Shown: positions 12,042-19,689 of the stretch, in pieces
Position numbering within the stretch: the first letter of the stretch is position 1
Layout: the number at the start of each line of letters is the position of its first letter
DNA from: DAIDKA01 sp035503515
Lineage (GTDB): Bacteria; Pseudomonadota; Gammaproteobacteria; Steroidobacterales; Steroidobacteraceae
Assembly: GCA_035503515.1 (NCBI GenBank)
Contig: DATJTJ010000048.1
Coordinates: 1-20,406 of the forward strand
DNA length: 20,406 nt
Reading direction: 5' to 3'
Position numbers and translations under genes: made by a program
The notes under the pieces: model-generated
Seen by the model: only the letters and a program-made list of their open reading frames with translations
The model's database searches: none
Told to the model about the DNA's origin: nothing

Positions 12042-13607
12042 ATGGATCGCCCCCACGGTCCGGATCTGCTCGACCAGGCTTTCACCCGCGCCGCGGGGGC
12101 GTCGCTGGTCGCCGGCAACAGCGTGCGGCTGCTGCGCGATGCCACGGAGAACTACCCGGCCTGGCTCAGCGCCATCGGCAACGCGCGGCGCTACATCTGC
12201 TTCGAGAATTTCATCTACTACGAAGATGACGTCGGCGCCGAATTCTCGGCCGCGCTGATCGAGCGCGCGCGGGCCGGGGTCGAGGTGCGCCTGGTCTATG
12301 ACTGGCTGGGCTGCCTGTGGAAGGCCTCGAAGCGCTTCTGGCGGCCGCTGCTCGCGGCCGGCGTCATGGTCCGCTGTTTCAACTCGCCGCGCACCGCCTA
12401 CCCCTTCAGCTGGCTGCAGCGGGATCACCGCAAGCTCCTGGTGGTGGATGGCGAGATCGGCTTCATCACCGGCCTGTGCGTGGGCCAGGCCTGGCGCGGC
12501 TATCCGGAGCGCAACATCGGACCCTGGCGCGATACCGGGGTGGCGATCCAGGGGCCGGCGCTGGCCGAAATCGAGAATGCCTTCGCGCAGGTGTGGGCCA
12601 CCAGCGAGCCGCGGATCGGCGCCGAGGGTTCCGGCGTCGATGTGCTCGCGGAGTTCGAGCCTTTGCGCGAGCCGCCGCCGGCGGCGGGCGATGTGGCGCT
12701 GCGCGTGGTGGCGACCGCCCCGGGGTCGCTCGCGGTGCTGCGGCTGGACCATCTGATCGCGGCGGCCGCCAGCCGCACGCTGTGGATCACGGATGCCTAC
12801 TTCGCGGGCATCCCGCCCTACATCCAGGCGCTGCGCTCCGCGGCCATCGACGGCGTCGATGTGCGGCTGCTGGTGCCGGGCGCCTCGGATATCGGCGCAC
12901 TGCGGCCGCTGTCGCAGGCGGGGTATCGGCCGCTGCTGGAGGCCGGCGTGCGGGTCTTCGAGTGGAAGGGCCCGATGCTGCATGCCAAGACCGCGGTCGC
13001 CGACGGTCGCTGGGCGCGGGTCGGCTCGAGCAATCTGAACATCGCCAGCTGGGTGGGCAACTACGAACTGGATGCGCTGATCGAGGACCGGGACTTCGCG
13101 TCACAGATGGAGCGGATGTTCGAATCCGACATCGCCAATTCCACCGAGATCGTCCTGCGCCGCGAGCGGCGGCGGCGCGGCGCGGGAGCCGTCGCGCTGC
13201 TGAGCCAGGGACTGCGTCGCCGCCGTGAGGACCGGTTGCCACCCGAGGCGCAACGCGGGCGCGGCCTGCGGGGCGAGCGCCCCGAGCGCAGTGGTCGCGG
13301 ATCGCGTGCCGCGGCCGGCGCACTGCGGCTCGGCAGGACGGTCGGCGCCGCCTTGTCCGAACAGCGGGTGCTCGCCACGGCGGAGGCCAAAATCGTCGCG
13401 ATCGTCGCGGTCGTCGCGCTGCTGCTCGCCATCTGCGTCGTCGTCTGGCCCTGGGTCGCGGCGGTGCCCGTGGCGCTGCTGCTGGCCTGGGCCTCGCTGG
13501 TGCTGTCCCTGCGGGCCTTCGCCCTGCGCCGGGAACGCCAGCGCCGCGGCCTGGCCAAGGCACATCTGGAGCGCACCCCCGGCGATGCGGGTCAGGCGCC
13601 CTCGTAG
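12042..13607 (+). CDS. Cardiolipin synthase-like phospholipase D protein with C-terminal membrane tail
   Basis: Two complete HKD motifs define the phospholipase D fold: HRKLLVVD at residues 129-136 and HAKTAVAD at 314-321, each followed by the expected glycine- or serine-rich segment (ITGL, GSSNLN). The most similar known proteins are bacterial cardiolipin synthases of the ClsB type, which join two phospholipids at the inner membrane. The protein has 521 residues against about 410 for ClsB. The extra part is an arginine-rich linker at about 370-440, then two hydrophobic helices at about 449-470 and 473-495, then a basic end. ClsA-type enzymes carry their helices at the N terminus instead. The ATG at 12042 follows GGGA with almost no spacing. 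It is the last gene of the dehydrogenase run and overlaps the opposing MFS gene by 16 bases. A nuclease or other phosphodiesterase role remains possible. Confidence 0.88.
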   Translation: MDRPHGPDLLDQAFTRAAGASLVAGNSVRLLRDATENYPAWLSAIGNARRYICFENFIYYEDDVGAEFSAALIERARAGVEVRLVYDWLGCLWKASKRFWRPLLAAGVMVRCFNSPRTAYPFSWLQRDHRKLLVVDGEIGFITGLCVGQAWRGYPERNIGPWRDTGVAIQGPALAEIENAFAQVWATSEPRIGAEGSGVDVLAEFEPLREPPPAAGDVALRVVATAPGSLAVLRLDHLIAAAASRTLWITDAYFAGIPPYIQALRSAAIDGVDVRLLVPGASDIGALRPLSQAGYRPLLEAGVRVFEWKGPMLHAKTAVADGRWARVGSSNLNIASWVGNYELDALIEDRDFASQMERMFESDIANSTEIVLRRERRRRGAGAVALLSQGLRRRREDRLPPEAQRGRGLRGERPERSGRGSRAAAGALRLGRTVGAALSEQRVLATAEAKIVAIVAVVALLLAICVVVWPWVAAVPVALLLAWASLVLSLRAFALRRERQRRGLAKAHLERTPGDAGQAPS

Positions 13608-15010
13608 TGACGGTCCAGGTCCGCCCGCAGGGTGCGCGCTGCCAGCGCGTAGTGGACGGCCGACCATACGCACAGCAGCGCCATGATGATCAGCGCGTGC
13701 CGGATGCCCGCTGCCGCGGCGTTGCGGCAGCTGTCGGCCAGCACCGCCAGTGAGCCCGGGGGCGCGCGGCCGCCGGGACAACTTGCCAGATAGTCGGCGA
13801 ACTGCGCGGTGGCGAGGTGATCACTGAGGACTCCGACGAGGGTCGGGCCGAGTCCGATGCCCACCAGTCCCATCACCAGTCCCGAGACCACGAAGGCCGA
13901 GGAGGCACGCATGTTGGCGCCCACCATGTTCTGCGCCAGGGCGAGAGTGGGTGAGTAGTACACGAACATCGACACATGGGCGAAGATGAGGATGCCCACG
14001 GCGACGCCGAGACTCTCGCGCGTGAACCCCACGATGAACAGCGGCGTCGCCAGCAGCAGTCCCAGCGCCGGTCCCCAGACATACCAGCGGCGGTCGGACC
14101 GCCCGGCCCAGTCGACCCCGAAGCCGCCGACCAGCAGGCCCGACGCCATGGACACGCCGGCGATCATGCCCAGCAGCCGGCCCACCTCGGCCGGCCCCAG
14201 CTGGTAGTTGCGGGCGAGGAACGGATTGAGGAACTGGCCGATGCCGTTCATGGCCGTACCCGCCAGGGCCGCCGCGATCAGCGTATGCCGCATGGCGGGC
14301 TTCGACAGCAGGAACCTGAACACGGTCAGCACCGGCGGCGGTGCCCCGCGGGCGGTCGCGGCCGGATCGAATCCGCCGCGCGGCGGCTCGCGCAGGGTGA
14401 GCAGGACCAGCAGCGACACGGCGATGCCCGCCGCGCCGATGACCATGAAGGTGGTGCGCCAGCCGTAGTGCTCGGCGAGGTACCCGCCTAGTACCGAGCC
14501 GGTCACGACGCCCAGCGGTGCCCCCAGCCAGATGATGGCCATGGCCGAGGCGCGCCGGCCCATCGGGTAATGATCCCCCACCAGCGAGGCCACCGGGGGC
14601 CCGAAGCCGCCGTCGCCGATGCCGACGCCGATGCGAAACAGGAGCAGTCGGCCGAAGCCCTGCGCCGTGCTGCACAGGGAGACCATCACGCCGAAGATGC
14701 CCACGCAGGCCGCGATGATGCGCGTGCGGCTGTAGCGCTCCGCGAGCCGCGCCAGCGGCAGGCCCATCAGGGTGTAGAAGATCGCGAAGCCCAGTCCCTG
14801 GATCAGGCCGAGCTGCGCATCGGTGAATTTGAGGTCGGTCTTGAGCGCCTGTGCCGAAGCCGCCAGGCCCTGTCGGTCGGCGAGGTTCAGTGCGCTCACC
14901 AGCACCAGCATGGTCAGCAGCCACGCCCGGTACGCGCGGGAGAACCGCGGTCTGTCTTGCGCCGCGGCACTGGAGGGCAGTTCTGGAGTCACCGGCGCAG
15001 TCGCAGCCAT
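13592..15010 (-). CDS. Spinster-type MFS transporter
   Basis: A 12-helix MFS carrier of 472 residues. The first helix contains SALNLADRQGLA, the NxxDRQ pattern usual in the bacterial spinster-like group. It is followed by AQLGLIQGLGFAIFYTLMGL and the motif-A loop LARLAERYSRTR. GIGDGGFGPPVASLVGDHYP and the helix-5 segment GAPLGVVTGSVLGGYLAEHY are also typical. The ATG at 15010 is chosen because the cytoplasmic leader MAATAPVTP is short and polar; a GTG four codons upstream is possible, and a much longer frame to 15307 runs into the next gene antisense and is rejected. The gene lies 61 bases behind the outer-membrane factor of the efflux operon on the same strand, so it might be read through. 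Bacterial substrates of this group are mostly unknown. Confidence 0.88.
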   Translation of the reverse strand: MAATAPVTPELPSSAAAQDRPRFSRAYRAWLLTMLVLVSALNLADRQGLAASAQALKTDLKFTDAQLGLIQGLGFAIFYTLMGLPLARLAERYSRTRIIAACVGIFGVMVSLCSTAQGFGRLLLFRIGVGIGDGGFGPPVASLVGDHYPMGRRASAMAIIWLGAPLGVVTGSVLGGYLAEHYGWRTTFMVIGAAGIAVSLLVLLTLREPPRGGFDPAATARGAPPPVLTVFRFLLSKPAMRHTLIAAALAGTAMNGIGQFLNPFLARNYQLGPAEVGRLLGMIAGVSMASGLLVGGFGVDWAGRSDRRWYVWGPALGLLLATPLFIVGFTRESLGVAVGILIFAHVSMFVYYSPTLALAQNMVGANMRASSAFVVSGLVMGLVGIGLGPTLVGVLSDHLATAQFADYLASCPGGRAPPGSLAVLADSCRNAAAAGIRHALIIMALLCVWSAVHYALAARTLRADLDRHYEGA

Positions 15011-15071
15011 TGGCAGTTCCACTCCCTGTGGTATGAGCCCCGGCAGTGTAGTCCGAATGGCGCCGGTGTGT

Positions 15072-16481
15072 TTAGGGCCTGAAGCCGCCCATGGCCAGGA
15101 GCAGCTGGGCGCTGTCCTGGTAGCGCTGTCCCTTCGCCGCGATGAGCCCGACCTGGGCCTGGTCGAGCAGGCGCTGCGCATCGAGCACCGCGAGGATGCC
15201 GGAGTTGCCGGCCGCATAGCTCTCGCGCGCCAGTGCCAGGCTGTTCTGCGCCGTGGCCAGCGCGCTCTCCTGGGCGCGCACCAGCTGCGCGTCGTGGTCC
15301 ATCGCATCCATCAGGTCCGCCACCTGGCCGAAGGCCTCGAGCACGGTCTGCTGGTAGTGCGCGGAACTCGCCCGCAGCGCCGCGAGCGACGCGCGGCGCT
15401 CGGCGCGCAGCGTGCCGCCGTCGTACAGCGGCGCCGTGAGATTGGCGATCAGGCCCCAGGCGCTGCTGGCGGCGTTGAACAGGTCCTGCGGACGCAGCGA
15501 CTGCTGCGTTGCGCTCGCGCTCAGCGAGATCGTGGGATACAGGTTCGCCGTCGCCACCCCGACGGCCGCCGTCGCCGCGTGCAGCTGCGCCTCGGCGGCC
15601 AGGATGTCCGGGCGATCGTGGACCAGCTGCGAGGGCAGGCTCACGGGCAGGCTTGCGGGCAGCTGCAGCTTTTCGAGCTGGAAGTCCGGCGTCCGGTCCT
15701 GCGCGGGCGCGTGCCCGGCGAGCACCGCGAGCACGTGGCGCGCCAGGCTCAGTTTCTGGCGCAGCGGCGGCAGCAGGGTCTCGTCGGCCGCCTGCTGGCT
15801 CTGCGCGGTCAGGACATCGGCGCGCGACACCGAGCCTGCCTCGAAGGCCGTGTTCACCAGCGCCAGGTTGTTGGCGTCCGCCGCGATGAGCTGCTGCACG
15901 GCATCGATCTGGTCCGTGGTCGTGGCGAGCGTGATGACCTGCATGACGACGTTGCCGGTGAGCGCGAGGTAGGCGGCATCGAGCTGGTAGCGCTGGTACT
16001 GCGCCAGCGCCAGTTCGTTCTCATCGGCGCGTGCCAGCGCGCCGTCGTAGTCCAGCACATAGCGCACCTGGGGACCGGCGCCGAAGGCGGTGAACGCCGG
16101 CAGCTTGAAGGGGCCCAGGAACTGCGCACCGTACTGCTGGCGCAGCGCGCCGGCCGTGAGACTGACCTGCGGATAGCGGTTGCCGGTGGCGGCATTCGCC
16201 AGCTCCTGTGCCTGCTGCAGGCTCGCCACCGCCCCCGCGAGGGTCTGGTTGCCGGCCACGGACTGGCGGATCACGGCGTTCAGATCCGCCGACCCGAACA
16301 CCGACCACCATGCCTGCGCCACCGGCGCGCCCAGGTCGAACTGCCCCCCGGCGGACTCATCCGCAGCGCGATAGGTCTCGACCGCGGGCGCCTGCGGAGA
16401 CCTGAAATCCGGGCCGACGGTACAGCCGCCGAGCCATGCGGCCAGCGTCATCGCCAGCGGCAGGGTGCGAAACTTGTGCAT
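15072..16481 (-). CDS. NodT-family outer-membrane efflux lipoprotein
   Basis: The outer-membrane channel of a tripartite efflux pump (TolC/OprM type). From the ATG at 16481 it has 469 residues, usual for the group. A lipoprotein signal is clear: MHKFRTLPLAM, a hydrophobic run, then the lipobox LGGC with Cys20 as the lipidation site. The sequence after it (TVGPDFRSPQ) is the classic start of this family. Two OEP repeats follow, rich in long alanine/glutamine helices, including ATGNRYPQVSLTAGALRQQY and the second-half PDILAAEAQLHAATAAVGVA, a hallmark of the family. A ribosome site GGAAGG at 16486-16491 sits four bases before this ATG; longer starts to 16523 would push the signal peptide inward. 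The gene begins 19 bases after the EmrB-like stop, so it is co-transcribed and probably dedicated to that pump. Confidence 0.93.
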   Translation of the reverse strand: MHKFRTLPLAMTLAAWLGGCTVGPDFRSPQAPAVETYRAADESAGGQFDLGAPVAQAWWSVFGSADLNAVIRQSVAGNQTLAGAVASLQQAQELANAATGNRYPQVSLTAGALRQQYGAQFLGPFKLPAFTAFGAGPQVRYVLDYDGALARADENELALAQYQRYQLDAAYLALTGNVVMQVITLATTTDQIDAVQQLIAADANNLALVNTAFEAGSVSRADVLTAQSQQAADETLLPPLRQKLSLARHVLAVLAGHAPAQDRTPDFQLEKLQLPASLPVSLPSQLVHDRPDILAAEAQLHAATAAVGVATANLYPTISLSASATQQSLRPQDLFNAASSAWGLIANLTAPLYDGGTLRAERRASLAALRASSAHYQQTVLEAFGQVADLMDAMDHDAQLVRAQESALATAQNSLALARESYAAGNSGILAVLDAQRLLDQAQVGLIAAKGQRYQDSAQLLLAMGGFRP

Positions 16482-16485
16482 GGGA

Positions 16486-16491
16486 CCTTCC
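16486..16491 (-). promoter_or_regulatory. Ribosome binding site fixing the outer-membrane factor start
   Basis: On the minus strand GGAAGG lies four bases before the ATG at 16481. This supports the start that gives a proper lipoprotein signal, rather than in-frame ATG codons 4 and 14 positions upstream. Confidence 0.6.
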
Positions 16492-16500
16492 ATTGAGCGG

Positions 16501-18030
16501 CTACTCGGCGAGCGCCACTGCATCGGCGGGGGCCGTGCCCGCGGCCGGCCTGCGCAGCAACAGCAGCAGCGGCGCCACGGCCACGGTCAGCACCAGCAGC
16601 ATCTTGAAGTCGTTGTTGTAGGCGATCATCTGCGCCTGCCGCGTCACCTCGGCATTGAGGGCCGCCAGGCCCTTCGCGGTGCCGATGTCGAAGGGGAGCT
16701 TCGACTGCAGGTGCCCGCCGAAGGCCTGCAACTGGTCGGCGAGCTGCGCATGCATCACCTGGGTGCTGCGCGTGAGCTGCGCCTGCACGACCGCGATGCC
16801 GATGCTGCTGCCGACATTGCGCAGCAGGCTGAAGATGGCGGTGCCCTCGCTGCGCAGCTGCGGGGTCAGGGTCGCGAAACTGATCGCGGCCAGCGGCACG
16901 TACACCAGGCCGGTGCCGATGCCCTGCAGGTAGCCGCCCAGGATGACCAGGTGCGAATCCATCTGCAGCGAGAACCCGCACATGTACCACAGCGACAGCG
17001 CGGTGGCGACGAAGCCGCCAGCGATCAGCATCCGCGAATCGACGCGCCCCACCAGCCGTCCGACGAGGATCATGGTCAGGAAGGCCCCCAGGCCGCGCGG
17101 CGCCGTGACCAGCCCCGTGGTCACCACCGGGTATCCCATCAGGTCCTGCAGCAGCGGCGGCAGCAGCGCCAGCGTCGCGAACAGCACGACGCCGACGATG
17201 AACACGAACAGGTTGCCGATGGCGAAATTGCGGTCCGCGAACAGCACCGGGCTCACGAACGGCGACCGGCTGGTGAAGGTGTGCACCAGGAACAGGTAGA
17301 ACGCGATGCCGCAGATCAGCGCCTCGGCGCAGATCTCGGGGGAATTGAACCAGTCCAGCAGCTGCCCGCGATCCAGCATCACCTGCAGGGCGCCGATCGC
17401 AAGGCTCAGGGTCGCGAACCCGAAGATGTCGAAGCGCGAGCGGCGGACCTGAGACTCGGGCAGGAACGACAGCACGCCCAGCAGCGAGAGGATGCCGAAC
17501 GGGATGTTGATGTAGAACACCCAGCGCCAGGAGTAGTTGTCGGTCAGCCAGCCGCCGAGCGCCGGGCCGATGATGGGCCCCACCAGCACGCCCATGGCCC
17601 AGATGGCGGTCGCCCGGCCGTGATGCTCGGGCGGATTGATATCGAGCAGCACTGCCTGCGACATCGGCACCAGGGATGCGCCGAACGCGCCCTGCAGGGC
17701 GCGGAACAGCACCAGCTCGGAGAGCGAGGTGGCGATGCCGCACAGGGCCGAGGTCAGCGTGAAGCCGGCGATGGAAATCAGCAGCACCTTGCGCCGCCCG
17801 ACCTGGCCTGCGAGCCAGCCTGCGAGCGGGGTCATGATGGCGGTCGCGACGATGTAGGAGGTGAGCACCCAGCCCATCTGCTCCAGGGTCGCCGACAGGC
17901 TGCCCCGGATATGCGGCAGGGCGACGTTGGCGATGGTCGTGTCGAGCGCCGTGAGGATCGAGGCCAGCATCACCGCGACGGTGATCATCACCCGCCGGCC
18001 CGGATCGATCTTCTCCCCGTCGGGAATCAT
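16501..18030 (-). CDS. DHA2-family (EmrB-like) MFS efflux pump
   Basis: The inner-membrane proton-driven pump of the tripartite system. It has 509 residues, as expected for a 14-helix DHA2 drug exporter. The first helix region contains ALDTTIANVALPHIRGSL, the signature of this group. It is followed by GWVLTSYIVATAIMTPLAGW and the motif-A loop GQVGRRKVL. Helix 5 carries the antiporter motif as GPIIGPALGGWLTDNYSWRW. EmrB, FarB and VceB are the best-known relatives. Family knowledge gives export of hydrophobic drugs, uncouplers or fatty acids; the substrate here is unknown. It starts six bases after the adaptor gene, with no clear ribosome site of its own, which suggests translational coupling. 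EmrB is used only as a likeness, so no symbol is assigned. Confidence 0.94.
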   Translation of the reverse strand: MIPDGEKIDPGRRVMITVAVMLASILTALDTTIANVALPHIRGSLSATLEQMGWVLTSYIVATAIMTPLAGWLAGQVGRRKVLLISIAGFTLTSALCGIATSLSELVLFRALQGAFGASLVPMSQAVLLDINPPEHHGRATAIWAMGVLVGPIIGPALGGWLTDNYSWRWVFYINIPFGILSLLGVLSFLPESQVRRSRFDIFGFATLSLAIGALQVMLDRGQLLDWFNSPEICAEALICGIAFYLFLVHTFTSRSPFVSPVLFADRNFAIGNLFVFIVGVVLFATLALLPPLLQDLMGYPVVTTGLVTAPRGLGAFLTMILVGRLVGRVDSRMLIAGGFVATALSLWYMCGFSLQMDSHLVILGGYLQGIGTGLVYVPLAAISFATLTPQLRSEGTAIFSLLRNVGSSIGIAVVQAQLTRSTQVMHAQLADQLQAFGGHLQSKLPFDIGTAKGLAALNAEVTRQAQMIAYNNDFKMLLVLTVAVAPLLLLLRRPAAGTAPADAVALAE

Positions 18031-18036
18031 ATGCGG

Positions 18037-19074
18037 CTAGCGCGTCGCGGCGGTTGCCGCCGAGAACAGGTGCCGCTGCACGCCCGTGTCCACGTCCACA
18101 TCGACGCTCAGTCCCGCCCGCAGCTGCGGCGGCGGATTCTCGATCTGCAGCCGCACCGGCAGGCGCTGCACGACCTTCACCCAGTTGCCGGTCGCATTCT
18201 CCGGCGGGAGCACCGAGAACTCGGCGCCGGTGCCGGGGCTCAGGCTCGCCACCCTGGCCGTCAGGTGCTCGTCCGGATAGGCATCGATCCGGATGCGGGC
18301 GCGCTGGCCCACGCGCATGTGCGTGAGCTGGTCTTCCTTGAAGTTCGCCTCGACCCACAGATCGGTGTCCGAGACCAGCGCGAAGGCCGCAGTGGCCGCC
18401 GTGATGTAGTTGCCCGGCTGCAGCGACTCGACGCGGGTCACCACGCCGTCGATGGGGGCGGCGACGGTGGTGTACGAGAGATTCAGTTCGGCGCGCGCCA
18501 GCTCTGCCAGCGCCAGCTGCACGGCCGGATGCTGGTCGGCCTGGATGTCCGGGTCGTTGTTCAGATCGGCGCGGGTCGAGGTCCCTTGCTGGCGGCTCGC
18601 CGCGAGTTTCTGCTGCGCGGCGTTGAGGCCCTGCAGTGCGCGGTCGACCTGGGCCTGCGAGGCGATCCCGCTTTTCAGCAGGCGGCTCTGCCGGTCGTAT
18701 TCGCGCTGCGCGTAGGCGAGTTCATCCTGGGCGCCCTTCTCATCGGCCTGGCGCTGCCGGTAGGTGGCCTTCAATGCCTCGATCGAGAGCCGCGCCGAAG
18801 CGACCCGGGCCCGTGCCTCCTCCACCGCGATCCGGAACGGCCGTGGGTCGAGGCGGAACAGTACTTCGCCCCGGTGGACCTTCTGATTGTCGTGGACCAG
18901 TACTTCGAGCACCCGGCCCGACACGTTCGAACTGATCGTCACCTGCGCGGCGCGCACGTAGGCATCGTCCGTGGACTGGGTGCGGCCGCCGAAGAGCCAC
19001 AGCACCGCCAGGCCGACCAATACCAGTCCCGGTACACCGATGAGCAGCGGCTTGCGCAGCCTTGCGAGGCTCAT
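18037..19074 (-). CDS. HlyD/EmrA-family membrane fusion protein
   Basis: The periplasmic adaptor linking the EmrB-like pump to the outer-membrane channel. It has 345 residues. One N-terminal helix (about residues 9-30, LLIGVPGLVLVGLAVLWLFG) anchors it in the inner membrane. Next is the EmrA-type start of the barrel, TDDAYVRAAQVTISSNVSGR, and the lipoyl half VLVHDNQKVHRGEVLFRLDP. A long alpha hairpin of alanine- and glutamine-rich repeats spans about residues 75-190. The second lipoyl half begins near YTTVAAPIDGVVTRVESLQPG, and a beta-barrel with PVRLQIENPP follows. The order of parts is complete. The start ATG overlaps the marR stop as ATGA, and a GGAG within marR sits five bases before it, so marR and this gene are translationally coupled. 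Confidence 0.94.
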   Translation of the reverse strand: MSLARLRKPLLIGVPGLVLVGLAVLWLFGGRTQSTDDAYVRAAQVTISSNVSGRVLEVLVHDNQKVHRGEVLFRLDPRPFRIAVEEARARVASARLSIEALKATYRQRQADEKGAQDELAYAQREYDRQSRLLKSGIASQAQVDRALQGLNAAQQKLAASRQQGTSTRADLNNDPDIQADQHPAVQLALAELARAELNLSYTTVAAPIDGVVTRVESLQPGNYITAATAAFALVSDTDLWVEANFKEDQLTHMRVGQRARIRIDAYPDEHLTARVASLSPGTGAEFSVLPPENATGNWVKVVQRLPVRLQIENPPPQLRAGLSVDVDVDTGVQRHLFSAATAATR

Positions 19075-19514
19075 GACAGCTCCAGCGGCTTCAGCGCCTG
19101 TTCATTGGCGTGGACCCGCTCGAGCAGCGACACCAGCTGGTCGCGCTGGTCGACGCTCAGGCCGAGCAGCACCTCGCTACGGGTGTCGGCCGCGATCCTC
19201 GAGACTTCGTCGAGGATCGGCTTTGCCCCGGCGGTAAGCGCCAGGCGGCGGGCCCGCCGGTCCTGCGGATCGGCCCGGCGCTCCACCCAGCCGTCCTCTT
19301 CCATCCGGTCGAGGATGCGCACGATGCCCATGGCGTCGATTTCGGCCAGATCCGCCAGCTGCCGCTGGCTGATGCCCTCATGGCGCGCGAGCAGGGACAG
19401 GGTCTTGCACTGCGAGAGGGTCAGTCCCAGCTGCATCGAACGCTGCTCGAACCGCCGCTTGTAGAGCCGCGTCACGTCATGCAGCAGGAAGCCGAAATTC
19501 TGATGCTGATCCAT
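19071..19514 (-). CDS. MarR-family transcriptional regulator of the efflux operon
   Basis: A dimeric winged-helix regulator of 147 residues, the usual MarR length. The fold reads in order: an N-terminal dimerisation helix (FGFLLHDVTRLYKRRFEQRS), the helix-turn-helix from LTLSQCKTLSLLARHEGISQ to LADLAEIDAMGIVRILDRM, and the wing with the family's DRRARRLALTA loop. The conserved Asp85 and Arg86 of the wing are present. It is first in the operon, and its stop overlaps the adaptor start. A palindrome and a -10 box lie 39-63 bases before its ATG, so repression of its own operon, relieved by a small-molecule ligand, is the expected mode. EmrR (MprA) is the model system. The ligand is not known. A lone cysteine at position 36 could matter for redox sensing, but this is speculation. 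Confidence 0.94.
   Translation of the reverse strand: MDQHQNFGFLLHDVTRLYKRRFEQRSMQLGLTLSQCKTLSLLARHEGISQRQLADLAEIDAMGIVRILDRMEEDGWVERRADPQDRRARRLALTAGAKPILDEVSRIAADTRSEVLLGLSVDQRDQLVSLLERVHANEQALKPLELS
19080..19083 (-). promoter_or_regulatory. Ribosome binding site of the adaptor gene, inside marR
   Basis: GGAG on the minus strand, five bases before the adaptor ATG, lies within the last codons of marR. With the ATGA stop/start overlap this supports coupled translation of regulator and adaptor. Confidence 0.6.
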
Positions 19515-19553
19515 ACCGCGTCCGGGAGTGGGGGTGGAGGGTCGGCTGCGACT

Positions 19554-19577
19554 ATATCATAACGACTGTTATTATAT
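19554..19577. promoter_or_regulatory. Palindromic MarR operator
   Basis: ATATCATAAC at 19554-19563 and GTTATTATAT at 19568-19577 form an inverted repeat with ten-base arms, one mismatch and a four-base spacer. Size, AT content and position 39 bases before the marR start fit MarR-family operators. It covers the -10 box at 19571-19576, so binding would block transcription. A further AT-rich piece (TTATCATAG at 19585-19593) shares a TATCATA core with the left arm and may be an extra half site. The region stands out as AT-rich in a very GC-rich window. Confidence 0.7.
19571..19576 (-). promoter_or_regulatory. Consensus -10 box for the marR-efflux operon
   Basis: On the minus strand this reads TATAAT, a perfect -10 hexamer, inside the right arm of the palindrome. 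No good -35 hexamer is found 16-18 bases upstream, so the promoter may rely on flanking AT-rich sequence. The predicted transcript start near 19564 falls inside the operator. Confidence 0.55.
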
Positions 19578-19689
19578 GTGACCATTATCATAGTTGTGGC
19601 TTACTACCGGCGGCCGGGCGCTGATGGCGTCGCAAAGGTGTGCGGCGGTGCGCGGTGTGCGACCCCTGATGTGGCTAGGCTTCAGGTAT

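Noticed and set aside
10580..12145. A 521-codon minus-strand frame opposite the MFS gene
   Set aside because: The product is dominated by His, Asp, Arg and Gln, typical of antisense translation of membrane-protein codons.
16465..19464. A 999-codon open frame on the plus strand, antisense to the efflux operon
   Set aside because: It lies opposite four well-supported genes, its product is rich in Arg, His, Gln and Asp with no recognisable domain, and long antisense frames are expected in GC-rich coding DNA.
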